This document shows positions 38,080 to 47,300 of a DNA stretch of 64,000 nucleotides, piece after piece. The notes under the pieces were generated by a model, which had not been told where the DNA came from, did no database searches, and worked only from the letters and a program-made list of their open reading frames with translations. This DNA comes from Bacteroidia bacterium (GTDB lineage Bacteria; Bacteroidota; Bacteroidia; 2-12-FULL-35-15). The translations under genes were made by a program, and so were the position numbers. The stretch covers positions 489,869-553,868 of the forward strand of contig JAURXZ010000049.1 in the NCBI GenBank assembly GCA_030654175.1. The letters are read 5' to 3'. The first letter of the stretch is position 1. The number at the start of each line of letters is the position of its first letter.

Positions 38080-39174
38080 CTATTTCAAAATCTTTACTTT
38101 TTCTGAATAATATTTTAAAGCTTCTTTTATTAGATCAGGAGTTGCTGTTTTATTTATTTCGCATTTCCCTATGGAAGAAATTAATGAAAAATTTATCAAT
38201 TCATTTTCATTTTTTTTATCGTGAAACATAAGTTCTGTCATCTTGTCAAAATCTGTTCTTTTCAATTGAACAGGTTCATACAATGATAAAATAAAGGAGG
38301 TAATCTCTTCTAACGCCTCATTCGGGAGTTTTACAATTCTATTCGACAAATACGCTTCACATATCATTCCTATAGCAATTGCTTCACCATGTAACAATTG
38401 TTTGCGGCTATTTTGCTTCAACAAAAAATAAGATTCAATAGCATGCCCAATGGTATGTCCAAAATTCAGTGCTTTTCTCTTGTTTTTTTCAAAGGGGTCC
38501 TCCTGTACAATTTTGTTTTTTATGTGAATGGATGTTTCAATTAAAGGATCAATTTTTTCAAAATCAAAGATATCAGCTTCTTTAATTTTTTTCCAATAAA
38601 GGGCATCGGAAATTAATGCGTGCTTTATCATTTCAGCAAAGCCTGATAATAGTTGCCTTTCATCCAATGTTTGCAGGAAAGTAGTATCAATAAAAACCGC
38701 TGAAGGATTGCTGAACAAACCTATTTCATTTTTTATATGATTTAGGTCAACAGCTACCTTGCCTCCAACAGAAGCATCAACCTGGGAAAGTAAGGTGGTT
38801 GGAATATTTATAAAACCGATCCCACGTTTAAATACAGATGCAATAAAACCTCCCATATCACCAATCACCCCACCACCAAGATTTATGATCAGCGATCGCC
38901 TGTCGGCACCGTAATCACTTAATGTTGCCCATATTTGAGTACATACTTCAATGTTTTTGCTGTTTTCACCACTTTCAATTTCAATGATCTCTGCATCTTT
39001 AAAAGCAGGGATATGCGCAGCCAGCTGGGGATAACAATATTCAAATGTTTTTTCATCCACCAATATAAATAGTTTTGAATACCTGCTTTCATTTGCTTTC
39101 AGAAATCGGTTGATCTCTTTGGTAATGTCTTTAGATACAAAAATCGAATAATCGGATGCCTTTATTTCTGTCAT
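38080..39174 (-). CDS. aroB: 3-dehydroquinate synthase
   Basis: 364 residues from the ATG at 39174; a TTG 13 codons upstream is in frame but gives a non-family extension. The NAD-binding loop G-G-G-V-I-G-D-M-G-G-F, the zinc ligands in A-E-M-I-K-H, G-H-T-I-G-H-A and L-H-G-E-A-I-A-I-G-M, and the D-K-K-N-E repeat near the C-terminus are all present. It makes 3-dehydroquinate from DAHP in the shikimate pathway, in the cytoplasm. It stands alone, away from other aro genes. Confidence 0.96.
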   Translation of the reverse strand: MTEIKASDYSIFVSKDITKEINRFLKANESRYSKLFILVDEKTFEYCYPQLAAHIPAFKDAEIIEIESGENSKNIEVCTQIWATLSDYGADRRSLIINLGGGVIGDMGGFIASVFKRGIGFINIPTTLLSQVDASVGGKVAVDLNHIKNEIGLFSNPSAVFIDTTFLQTLDERQLLSGFAEMIKHALISDALYWKKIKEADIFDFEKIDPLIETSIHIKNKIVQEDPFEKNKRKALNFGHTIGHAIESYFLLKQNSRKQLLHGEAIAIGMICEAYLSNRIVKLPNEALEEITSFILSLYEPVQLKRTDFDKMTELMFHDKKNENELINFSLISSIGKCEINKTATPDLIKEALKYYSEKVKILK

Positions 39175-39193
39175 AAACTGGTATTTGATGGAG

Positions 39194-39201
39194 CAAATAT
39201 A
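39194..39201 (-). promoter_or_regulatory. -7 box (TATATTTG) of aroB
   Basis: On the minus strand TATATTTG matches TAnnTTTG, 19 nt before the aroB ATG. No TTG at the right distance upstream. Confidence 0.45.
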
Positions 39202-39400
39202 GTATAATACCAAAAGTATATCTGTGATTTCTCAGGAAGTTTCGTGAGAATTCCCATAAACCGCCATTGTATTGATTTTTTAGCAGTTTAATTCACATAA
39301 ATTATTGATCGGTTTGATATAAAATAAAGAGTTTTCGGCTTATTGAATCAAAGGTTAATAAGCTTTTATTGAATCAACTCCATTAGAATTAACTAAACAC

Positions 39401-39408
39401 TATATTTG
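39401..39408 (+). promoter_or_regulatory. -7 box (TATATTTG) of the proline dehydrogenase gene
   Basis: TATATTTG matches TAnnTTTG, 20 nt before the ATG at 39429, so the leader is about 15 nt. The closest TTG lies 29 nt upstream, too far for a standard -33 box. Confidence 0.45.
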
Positions 39409-39428
39409 TATGCTTTAAATATAAAAAA

Positions 39429-40598
39429 ATGCTATCATTCAATAATACAGAAATTGCTTTTTCAGGCAAAACAAATAACGATTTAAACCGCTCATACTGG
39501 TTATTTAAAATGGTATCCAATCCAACGTTTGTAAATGTTGGGCAAGTACTTACCAATTTTGCCATTAAAACATATTTGCCAATAAAAGGATTAATAAAAG
39601 CTACTATTTTCAAACAATTTTGTGGCGGGGAAACCATCATAGAATGTGATAAAACGATCAAAGAATTGGGTCGATTTAATATCGGAACTATTTTAGATTA
39701 CTCAGTAGAAGGTAAAGAGTCCGAACATGATTTTGATGCATGTGCCACCGAAACGATTGCTACGATTGCTAAAGCCAAAAATAATAGTCTTATTCCTTTT
39801 TCTGTTTTTAAAGTAACAGGCCTTGCCCGACTGGGGTTATTGGAGAAAGTTACTGCAGATCAATCGCTGACTTCAGATGAAAAAAAAGAATTTGAACGTA
39901 TAGAGCATCGTGTTGACAGGATCTGCAAAGCAGCGCATGATGCAGGCACTCCCGTTTTTATTGATGCCGAGGAAAGCTGGATCCAAAAAGCAATTGATGA
40001 TCTGGCCAATAAGATGATGGCATTATATAATATTCAGAAACCTATTGTTTACAATACGTTTCAAATGTATTGTAAGGATAAACTGGCATATTTAAAACAT
40101 TCATTCAACATCGCTCAACAAAGCAATTATTACTTAGGTGCCAAATTGGTGCGTGGTGCCTATATGGAAAAAGAACGTGCCCGCGCCATTGAAAAAAAAT
40201 ATCCATCTCCTATACAAGATAAAAAGGAGGATACAGATAGTGATTATGATGCCGCACTTTTATTTTGTGTTGAAAACGTTGACAGAATAGCAATTTGTGC
40301 CGGGACACACAATGAGAATAGTTCTATGAATTTGGTTCAACTGATGAAAGATAAAAATATCAAAGAAACCAATAAACATATCTTTTTTTCTCAACTTCTT
40401 GGGATGAGTGATCACATCAGTTACAATCTCGCTGACGCAGGATACAATGTGGCTAAATATGTACCTTACGGGCCTGTGAATGAAGTGCTGCCTTATTTGA
40501 TAAGAAGAGCGCAGGAAAATACTTCTGTAAAAGGACAAACAGGCCGTGAATTAAGCCTTATCATTAAGGAAAAGCAAAGAAGGAAATTACCGAAATAG
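39429..40598 (+). CDS. putA: Proline dehydrogenase
   Basis: 389 residues, the usual size of single-domain FAD-dependent enzymes. Seen: F-I-D-A-E-E-S-W barrel strand, the G-A-K-L-V-R-G-A-Y-M-E-K-E-R-A-R segment, A-G-T-H-N, and near the end Y-L-I-R-R-A-Q-E-N, the proline/FAD-binding signature. It oxidises proline to pyrroline-5-carboxylate and feeds electrons to quinone. There is no fused P5C dehydrogenase, so it is a stand-alone ProDH rather than the long PutA form; the symbol is used loosely. The gene is monocistronic. Confidence 0.95.
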   Translation: MLSFNNTEIAFSGKTNNDLNRSYWLFKMVSNPTFVNVGQVLTNFAIKTYLPIKGLIKATIFKQFCGGETIIECDKTIKELGRFNIGTILDYSVEGKESEHDFDACATETIATIAKAKNNSLIPFSVFKVTGLARLGLLEKVTADQSLTSDEKKEFERIEHRVDRICKAAHDAGTPVFIDAEESWIQKAIDDLANKMMALYNIQKPIVYNTFQMYCKDKLAYLKHSFNIAQQSNYYLGAKLVRGAYMEKERARAIEKKYPSPIQDKKEDTDSDYDAALLFCVENVDRIAICAGTHNENSSMNLVQLMKDKNIKETNKHIFFSQLLGMSDHISYNLADAGYNVAKYVPYGPVNEVLPYLIRRAQENTSVKGQTGRELSLIIKEKQRRKLPK

Positions 40599-40649
40599 AA
40601 AACAGAGCCAGCTAAGTTTTTGAATATGAGCTCTGTATTTAAAATTTAA

Positions 40650-40657
40650 TATATTTG
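40650..40657 (+). promoter_or_regulatory. -7 box (TATATTTG) upstream of the 282-residue membrane protein
   Basis: TATATTTG matches TAnnTTTG. It lies 54 nt before the ATG at 40712. The -33 TTG candidate has a 27-nt spacer, longer than usual. Confidence 0.4.
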
Positions 40658-40711
40658 CAGTCGCTGAAGAAATGAAACATCAAAAAATAAATCATTAGTA
40701 AATAAATAACC

Positions 40712-41560
40712 ATGGAGCCAACTACAACAGAAGCTGTTTTGCCAGCAAAAAGACCTAAATTTTTGACCGTTTTATGTATCTTATCTTTTGTTGGTATTGG
40801 AATTAGTTTGGTAAGCGGCATAATCAGTTATTTCTCCTATTCTGCATTAGCAAGTGCCGGTGGGTTGCTTAATGGTATAGGGGCAGGGGTTAAAGATGGT
40901 GAAAAAATAGGCGAGTCAATGAATGCATTGGCCAGTGCTATGGGAATGGATTATGGTAAATGGGCATTGGTTTCTTTAATTCAGGCAATACTTAACATTC
41001 CTATTTTAGTGGGTGTGTTGATGATGTGGAAGCAAAAGAAAGTTGGTTTTTATATTTATACGCCTTTCGAAATAATTCAGCCTGCAATGCCTATAATATT
41101 TGGGCTTGGTTTAGTTGGTGGTTTGAGTGCAATATTAAGTTTGATCTTTGCTATCGTTTTTGTGGTTTTGTATGCATTGAACTTAAAACACATGAATGGT
41201 GGTGCTAAATCAGAAGCAGCATTAACTCCGGGGCAAAAACAAAACCCGGCTGCAGCCTCTAAGAACGGCAGTTTTTATGAGATCAGAGTAGGTAATGTTA
41301 CTTGTATTCCTGTGGGCGCAACTTATAAAGTGGGTATGACCGTTACTGCTAAAAAATTTGTTACTGACAGCAAAACAGGCAAAGTAAAAGAAGAAATGAT
41401 CAATGACGAAATTCAAATTGGAATGGTGAAAGATGGAAAAGAGATCTACTTAAAAAGCTATAAATTTACAAAAACAAGCACACTTTTAAATCTTACTCTT
41501 AATCAAAAACCCGATAAGATTGGCGTAGACCCTTATAATAAATTGCCGGAAAAAGTATAG
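40712..41560 (+). CDS. Unknown membrane protein with C-terminal soluble domain
   Basis: 282 residues; I do not recognise the family. A short Pro/Thr-rich N-terminus precedes four predicted transmembrane segments (about 17-45, 85-105, 112-135, 138-158) with a Gly/Ala/Met-rich loop at about 48-80. A soluble C-terminal part (about 185-282) of beta character follows: G-S-F-Y-E-I-R-V-G-N-V, then V-G-M-T-V-T-A-K-K-F. There is no signal peptide. It begins a run of three unknown genes on the same strand (40712, 41687, 43410) with gaps of 126 and 64 nt, possibly one unit. Confidence 0.75.
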   Translation: MEPTTTEAVLPAKRPKFLTVLCILSFVGIGISLVSGIISYFSYSALASAGGLLNGIGAGVKDGEKIGESMNALASAMGMDYGKWALVSLIQAILNIPILVGVLMMWKQKKVGFYIYTPFEIIQPAMPIIFGLGLVGGLSAILSLIFAIVFVVLYALNLKHMNGGAKSEAALTPGQKQNPAAASKNGSFYEIRVGNVTCIPVGATYKVGMTVTAKKFVTDSKTGKVKEEMINDEIQIGMVKDGKEIYLKSYKFTKTSTLLNLTLNQKPDKIGVDPYNKLPEKV

Positions 41561-41686
41561 ATCAATCATGTTTTCAAGTTCAGATTTTGAATGTGTTTTG
41601 TAAAGGATTTACCGTCTGTTAGAAAAAAATGATCTTTATTTTATTTAGCAAATAAAAAATGTTGCATAATTTTATTACTATTATCT

Positions 41687-43345
41687 ATGGTTGATCAAAC
41701 CTATTTGCCAAGTAAAACAGTAACATTAAAGGATGATAAATTAAATGTAGCATCTACAGAATCCACTGCACCTAAAAGTAATGTTCCCGTTAATGATAAT
41801 TACCTTTCGCACAAAACAGTAATTCTTAATACTGCACTGAATGAAATAAAGAAAGAAGACATCAAGCCCCCTTCTGTTTCTTCTGCTATTGAAACTAAAG
41901 TTGATGAGATATCTCAGAAAACAATCAATATAGTTAATGAAATTAAAATTGAAAAAATAGAAGAAAAGGCAATTGAGGTTCAATCGAATATTATCAATGC
42001 TATAAATACTTCTCCTATAAATACGAATGCTGTTAAAGATAATTACCCTTCTCATAAGTCAGTGAATTTAATTACTGAAGTGGTTACTGAAAAGATAGAA
42101 GAGAAATCAAAAGAAGTTGTAACAGATAAGATAAACATACCTTCTCCATCTCCTGCAAATATAAATTCTAAAGGCAATTACCCAGTTCACAAAACCTTTG
42201 ATCTGTCCGGTAATACAATCAAGCCGGAAGAAAAAAATGTTGAACCGAAAATATCTATTGATGTAAAAACTATTATTACTAAAGAGGAGCAGACTATCGT
42301 TCAAACCATTGCCCCTGATGCAAATAGTTCAGTGATCTTAGAGAGAGTTTCTGAACAAAGAGTAGAATTTGTTTCAAAGGTAGATATAGCTGCTGAAAAC
42401 GTAGTTAAGCAAGTTATTGATGCAACACAAACAATCGGTTTAAAAGAGGATAAAAATGAAAGCTACCCGTCACGTAAAACGGTAATTCTAAAAGAAGAAG
42501 TAAAGATTCCCTTAGCTGTAAATGATAAAAAGGATTTAGTAGATCAAGCAATTGTTTTAACAGAAAATAAAATAGAAAGTGGAACGGTATTAAAAAGCAC
42601 AGTAGCCCCTTCAACTAATTATCCAAATCATAAAACCCATTATTTTGTTAAAGAAGAGAATAAGGTTGTTGCTGAAAATGACGGAGCTTCAACTGCTGCA
42701 ACGTCTTCCTCTTCTCCCTCCATTAAAAAAGAAGAACCTATACTTCAGGTGAATAATAAACCGGGTACAGTTGTTTTATCCGCTAAGCCAAAGAAACCGG
42801 TTTTGTGGATGGTGATAAGCAGTTCTTTATTTATTGTGACAGCAATTAGCGTTTGGTTTTTCTATAATCAGCAAAATTCCCTGAAAGAAGAAATTACTTT
42901 ATTAAAAATCAATAATGAAAGTTTGACAGACAGCGTAATGAAGCTTAGAAGAGACAAACTTCAATTTGATGATATAATTATAAGGGGCGGTAAGATCGAT
43001 CCTAAAAATAATATTACTTTATTAGAGAACGCTACTGAAGCAGAAGCGCTTAGGATATGTTTTTCCATTAATAGCAATCAATATGCTACAATTGGTAAAA
43101 AAGCGGTGTATATTCGAATTATGGACCCAAATAATAACGTTTTAGTCAATACAAAAGATAACCTTTTCGAATATAAAGGAAATCAAATACCTTTTTCGTT
43201 AAAGAAGGAAGTGGAATACAGAAAAGAAGAAATGATGCTTTGTATTGATTATAAACCGGAAGAAAAACTTCAGAAGGGAATTTATAAAGCGGAGATATAT
43301 AATGATGGGGTATTGGATCTGGAGGGTTCTTTTGAGCTAAAATAA
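41687..43345 (+). CDS. Unknown single-pass membrane protein with six Y-P-x-H-K-T-V motifs
   Basis: 552 residues, family not recognised. No signal peptide: residues 1-368 should be cytoplasmic and look disordered (rich in Lys, Glu, Val, Ile, Ser). In it a motif of the form Y-[PL]-x-[HRS]-K-[TS]-[VFH]-x-[LF] occurs six times, starting at Tyr6, 39, 120, 165, 260 and 312. One transmembrane helix (about 372-392), a coiled coil (about 397-420) and a beta-type domain of about 120 residues (430-552) follow, expected in the periplasm. The repeated motif suggests multivalent docking of a partner. Neighbours on both sides are also unknown. Confidence 0.75.
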   Translation: MVDQTYLPSKTVTLKDDKLNVASTESTAPKSNVPVNDNYLSHKTVILNTALNEIKKEDIKPPSVSSAIETKVDEISQKTINIVNEIKIEKIEEKAIEVQSNIINAINTSPINTNAVKDNYPSHKSVNLITEVVTEKIEEKSKEVVTDKINIPSPSPANINSKGNYPVHKTFDLSGNTIKPEEKNVEPKISIDVKTIITKEEQTIVQTIAPDANSSVILERVSEQRVEFVSKVDIAAENVVKQVIDATQTIGLKEDKNESYPSRKTVILKEEVKIPLAVNDKKDLVDQAIVLTENKIESGTVLKSTVAPSTNYPNHKTHYFVKEENKVVAENDGASTAATSSSSPSIKKEEPILQVNNKPGTVVLSAKPKKPVLWMVISSSLFIVTAISVWFFYNQQNSLKEEITLLKINNESLTDSVMKLRRDKLQFDDIIIRGGKIDPKNNITLLENATEAEALRICFSINSNQYATIGKKAVYIRIMDPNNNVLVNTKDNLFEYKGNQIPFSLKKEVEYRKEEMMLCIDYKPEEKLQKGIYKAEIYNDGVLDLEGSFELK

Positions 43346-43409
43346 TTTTTAGTCTTTAGCCACAAATTTCTGAATACTATTATCAATTTATTGCAAATTA
43401 ACTAAAACA

Positions 43410-43919
43410 ATGGAAAATACTGAAGATCTACAAAAGTACTTTGACTCGAAAGAATATATCACCACAATTATTGGAAAAGAAGGGGAGGAGGAGCCTGTAA
43501 CTATTGATGAAAGTAAAATATCGAACCTTATTTCTCTTCTAACCGATCCTGCAAATAAAGAATTTAAGGAAGGAACTCTTTTAACATTAAAAAAAGAAAA
43601 AGGCGGAAATTTACTCTTATTATCTATAGCAAGCCCCAAAGCTGAAAACGTGAGGCATAAGCTTGTTGCTGCTTGCTGGGAATCTGAAATTAACTTTAGT
43701 CACTATTTTTCATTCTTTATACTTCTTGCCCTGGATAATGACTATTTAGTTTCTCTTGAAGCAATAACGGTTATTTCAACAATGGAGGGCCCTTTTAACA
43801 ATGATGATGTGAGAGAAGCAATTAAAAAAGTAAAGGCTGCCAAAGAAACTATTACAACAGAGAAAGTTGTTTTATTAAATGACCTGATTGATACTTTGGA
43901 GGGTTTTATTTCGAAATAG
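43410..43919 (+). CDS. Unknown small helical protein
   Basis: 169 residues, not recognised. Acidic, no signal peptide or membrane segment. Residues 40-165 look all-helical, possibly a short HEAT/ARM-like stack: I-S-N-L-I-S-L-L-T-D-P-A, then L-V-A-A-C-W-E-S, D-Y-L-V-S-L-E-A-I-T-V-I and D-L-I-D-T-L-E-G-F-I. It begins 64 nt after the motif-repeat gene and may be its cytoplasmic partner. It is convergent with clpS. Confidence 0.7.
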   Translation: MENTEDLQKYFDSKEYITTIIGKEGEEEPVTIDESKISNLISLLTDPANKEFKEGTLLTLKKEKGGNLLLLSIASPKAENVRHKLVAACWESEINFSHYFSFFILLALDNDYLVSLEAITVISTMEGPFNNDDVREAIKKVKAAKETITTEKVVLLNDLIDTLEGFISK

Positions 43920-43990
43920 AGAATTGAGGTTTGGGATGTTAGTATTGCGATAAAAATATCTCAAATCTCAAATCTGAATACTCGTATCTA

Positions 43991-44290
43991 CTATTCAATT
44001 TCTGCAGTCAATCCTCTTTCTAACAAGGCGGTGCAAAAAGGTTCTAATTCTTCGTACGATCCTTTTTTAACCGAACATTTGCCTTTGTAGTGTACTAAAA
44101 AAGTACATTGCTCCGCTTGTATAGCATCATGCTTGCAAACTTTTATCAACGATTCAATTACAAATTGGAAGGTGTTGAACTCATCATTATAAAGTACAAT
44201 TTGCTTATCGGCTACTTCAACCTCTTCGGTTTCAACCATCACATCCGACTGTGTGTCGGAATCGTGTTGTATTTTATTATAGTTTTTCAT
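43991..44290 (-). CDS. clpS: ATP-dependent Clp protease adaptor ClpS
   Basis: 99 residues. Core signature L-Y-N-D-E-F-N-T-F-Q-F-V-I-E-S-L, then C-x-H-D-A-I-Q-A-E-Q-C-T and H-Y-K-G-K-C-S-V-K, the N-degron pocket of ClpS, with an acidic N-terminal arm of about 30 residues. It delivers N-end-rule substrates to ClpA-type unfoldases in the cytoplasm. The Met of the typical N-D-x-x-T-M motif is replaced by Phe (N-T-F-Q). No clpA gene nearby. Confidence 0.93.
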   Translation of the reverse strand: MKNYNKIQHDSDTQSDVMVETEEVEVADKQIVLYNDEFNTFQFVIESLIKVCKHDAIQAEQCTFLVHYKGKCSVKKGSYEELEPFCTALLERGLTAEIE

Positions 44291-44378
44291 TTTAAAAAAA
44301 TTACACCGATTATAAAACGATTACACCGATATTGTTAAATTGTTAAATTGCCTTCTGCTAAATTGCACAATGGCCTAA

Positions 44379-47300
44379 TTATTTTCTCGCTTCCTCAACA
44401 GGTATTTTTTCGCCATTACGGAATGCAATTATAAACGCATCAGGAAGGTTTTCTGCCACTACTTCAGATTTAAGTGAATTGGCTTCATCATAGGTTTTTA
44501 AATTACCTACAGTATAAACAGTCAAGCCATTATTGTCTTTATAAGTTTTAATACCCTTCGAAGCAATTTTAATAAATTTATTGGCTATTTCTAATGGCAC
44601 TTCATCGTTAAATGCACCTATTTGTATTTTAAATACAATTCCGGAATTATTAACCTGGGAGTTGCTTGGGGGTAAGTCTTTGTTTATTTGATTTGAAGTA
44701 GGATTATTTGCGGCTGGTTGTACAATGTCTTTGATATCATCAATCGATTTTTCTTCAACCAGGCTTTGTTTTGGCAGGGCAGTAAAAACTGGCAATTTAT
44801 TAACGTTTGCACCTGTTGAAAATACAGCATCTCCTTGCTTTTCGTATTGTTTTGCTTCCGCCAACGAAATCCGTTTACCATCATAATAAGCAGTAACAAA
44901 TGCATCTTTTATACCTACATCATTTATCATTTCTGTTGCTTCTGCAGCACGTGAAACACTTTTATAAATTCCGGTATAATAGCGTAAGTTCCCGTTAGCA
45001 GCTGTTTCGGTATATAATGGTTTCATATTGTATAACTTACCTGCTACAACAGGTTGAGAAAACACACCAACCTGTACCGTATAGAATAAGCCTTGAACAG
45101 TTGATACACTTTGAGTTTTGGCGATCGCTTTTAGTTCATCCGTTTTCTGATCATTCGATTTTTGATCAACAGCAGGTAGTTCATTAGTTGTTACAACTGT
45201 ATTTTTTTCTGTGTTGGCAATCGGGTTATTTATTTGTAAAACGGTGGCAGGCACTCCTCCTGCCATTGCATACGCTTCATTTATAGGAATACGTTTACCA
45301 TTTAAGAAGGCAACAATAAAGGCATCTTTATAGCCCATACCAATAATTTTATTTTTTATTTTGTCAGCTGTTGTGAATTTTTCAAAAACTCCAACTGTGT
45401 AACGTATAAACCCTTTAGGGGTAGTTTCCCCGGTTATAGGGCTCATGCCTTGAAATAGATCCTGAGGTATTGGCTTGCGGAATGCACCGATCTGAACCTT
45501 AAAGATCAAACCTTCAGGCAATTTCTTATTTATAGGGATTGGATTTTTGTATGAATAAACAAGTGTGGATTTCTGTTCAAAAACTTCATTAGCACTTAAT
45601 TTTACATCAGATGAAGCAGATGTTTTAATAGCAGTATTATCAATGTTTTCTGATGTTGTGAAATTAGGAGGTAAGCTTGTATTCTCCGAAGAGTTTGTAT
45701 TGAGTGCATTGGAAGTATTTGAACCTGCATTATTAACCACAGCATTTGTAACAGGGTTTGTTGATGTTCCTGAATTTATAGAATTGTTTGTAGCACTGTT
45801 ATTCTCAGCAGTATTTGCTGCAGAAGCAACAAAATTTGGATTGTATTTTTTATAGATATCCATTGCTTCTTTTTGCTTTTCCAAAGCCTTCATTTCATTT
45901 TTCCGTGCAGCTTCTAATTCAGTTTCTTTTGCCGAATACGACTCTGTTGTACTTGCTTTTATTCGTTGTTTTTTTGCATTATCAAAAAAGGTTTTTGCTT
46001 CATCATTCGTTATTTCAGCCTTTAAAATTTCGGTAGATGAATTAGTGGAAGATACTGATGCCAGTTGATCCAATTCATTTTGATTAGAATCAAACTGTGT
46101 TGTATTAGCAGTGGCAGTTAACTGAGAAGCTTGCAATTTTTTATCTTGTCCTTCTTTCATTAATTCTTCAGACTGAGCGTAAATAGTATTCTTTGTATTG
46201 GTGTTTTTTGATTTCGCAGCTTGTGATTTTAACTCTACCGACTGCCCCATTACAACATCCGCTTCCTTATTTAGCAATTCAGCTTTCACAATTTGCTCTT
46301 TTGCTGCCGGTTCTTTGTATGTATTTTGATTTTCAGTAGATGCAGTATTTGTGCTGGCGTTTATTGTTTCATTAGTTTTAGCAGTTGAAGTAGTATTATC
46401 CTTTACAGGTAAAGTGGTATTATCATTTACAGGTAGTGTCTTATTATCCGTTACCGGTAAAGCGGTATTATCTGTTACAGGTAAAAAAACATTATCTTTT
46501 ACCGGCAAAGTAGTATTTGCAATAGCGTTGGTATTGTTTGGATTACTTTTCTGATCTCCTGTTGTATTAGTTCCATTGTCCTTAACAGCAGTATTGTCAG
46601 AATTTGTACTAGCAATAACATTTTGTTGTTTCAGCGTTTCTGCTTTTGTTAAGCTTTGGCCTGCCTGCGTTTTTTTCTCTTTCGAACTGATCTCCGCATC
46701 ACTTATTTTCTTCAAAAGCAACGCTTTCATTTCAGGATCGGTTGTTGCAGCGTAATCCTGTTCCTGTTTTTCAATATCGGCATCTATAGCTTCAGCCCAT
46801 TTTTTTAATACGTCAGCCTTTTCTTTTTCGCGATCGGCTTCATTCGTGTTTTTTTCAGCTGTGGCCAGATCAGCTTTGTATTTTTTGTTGATATCAATAA
46901 GAGCGGTTGCTGTTGTTTTAGAAGTTCCGGCTGTATTAGTGTTTACAGGTAAAGTTGTATTCTCCACAGCACCTGCATTGAGCCCGTTAGCCGTGTTAGA
47001 ATTGGCAGGATTACTGCTTACATTCGTATTTGTTGTATTTGTATTTGCAGATGAAGCAGCAACAAAAGCATCGTGATTTTTATAAATATCGGTTGATTTT
47101 TTTTGCTTTTCCAAAGCCAGCATTTCATTTTTATTAGCATCTTTTAAGAGAAGTTCTTTTTCATCTAATGATTTAGTAGTATCAGCCCTTGCATGCAATT
47201 TGGTTGCCTTCTCAAAATAGATCAATGCTTCATCATTGTTCATGTCAGCCATGGAAATATCATCTGAAGTATTTGTTGAATATGATTTTGCAAGATTATC

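Noticed and set aside
43926..43969. Terminator between the helical protein gene and clpS
   Set aside because: Pairing needs several G-T pairs across a 20-nt loop and there is no T-run.
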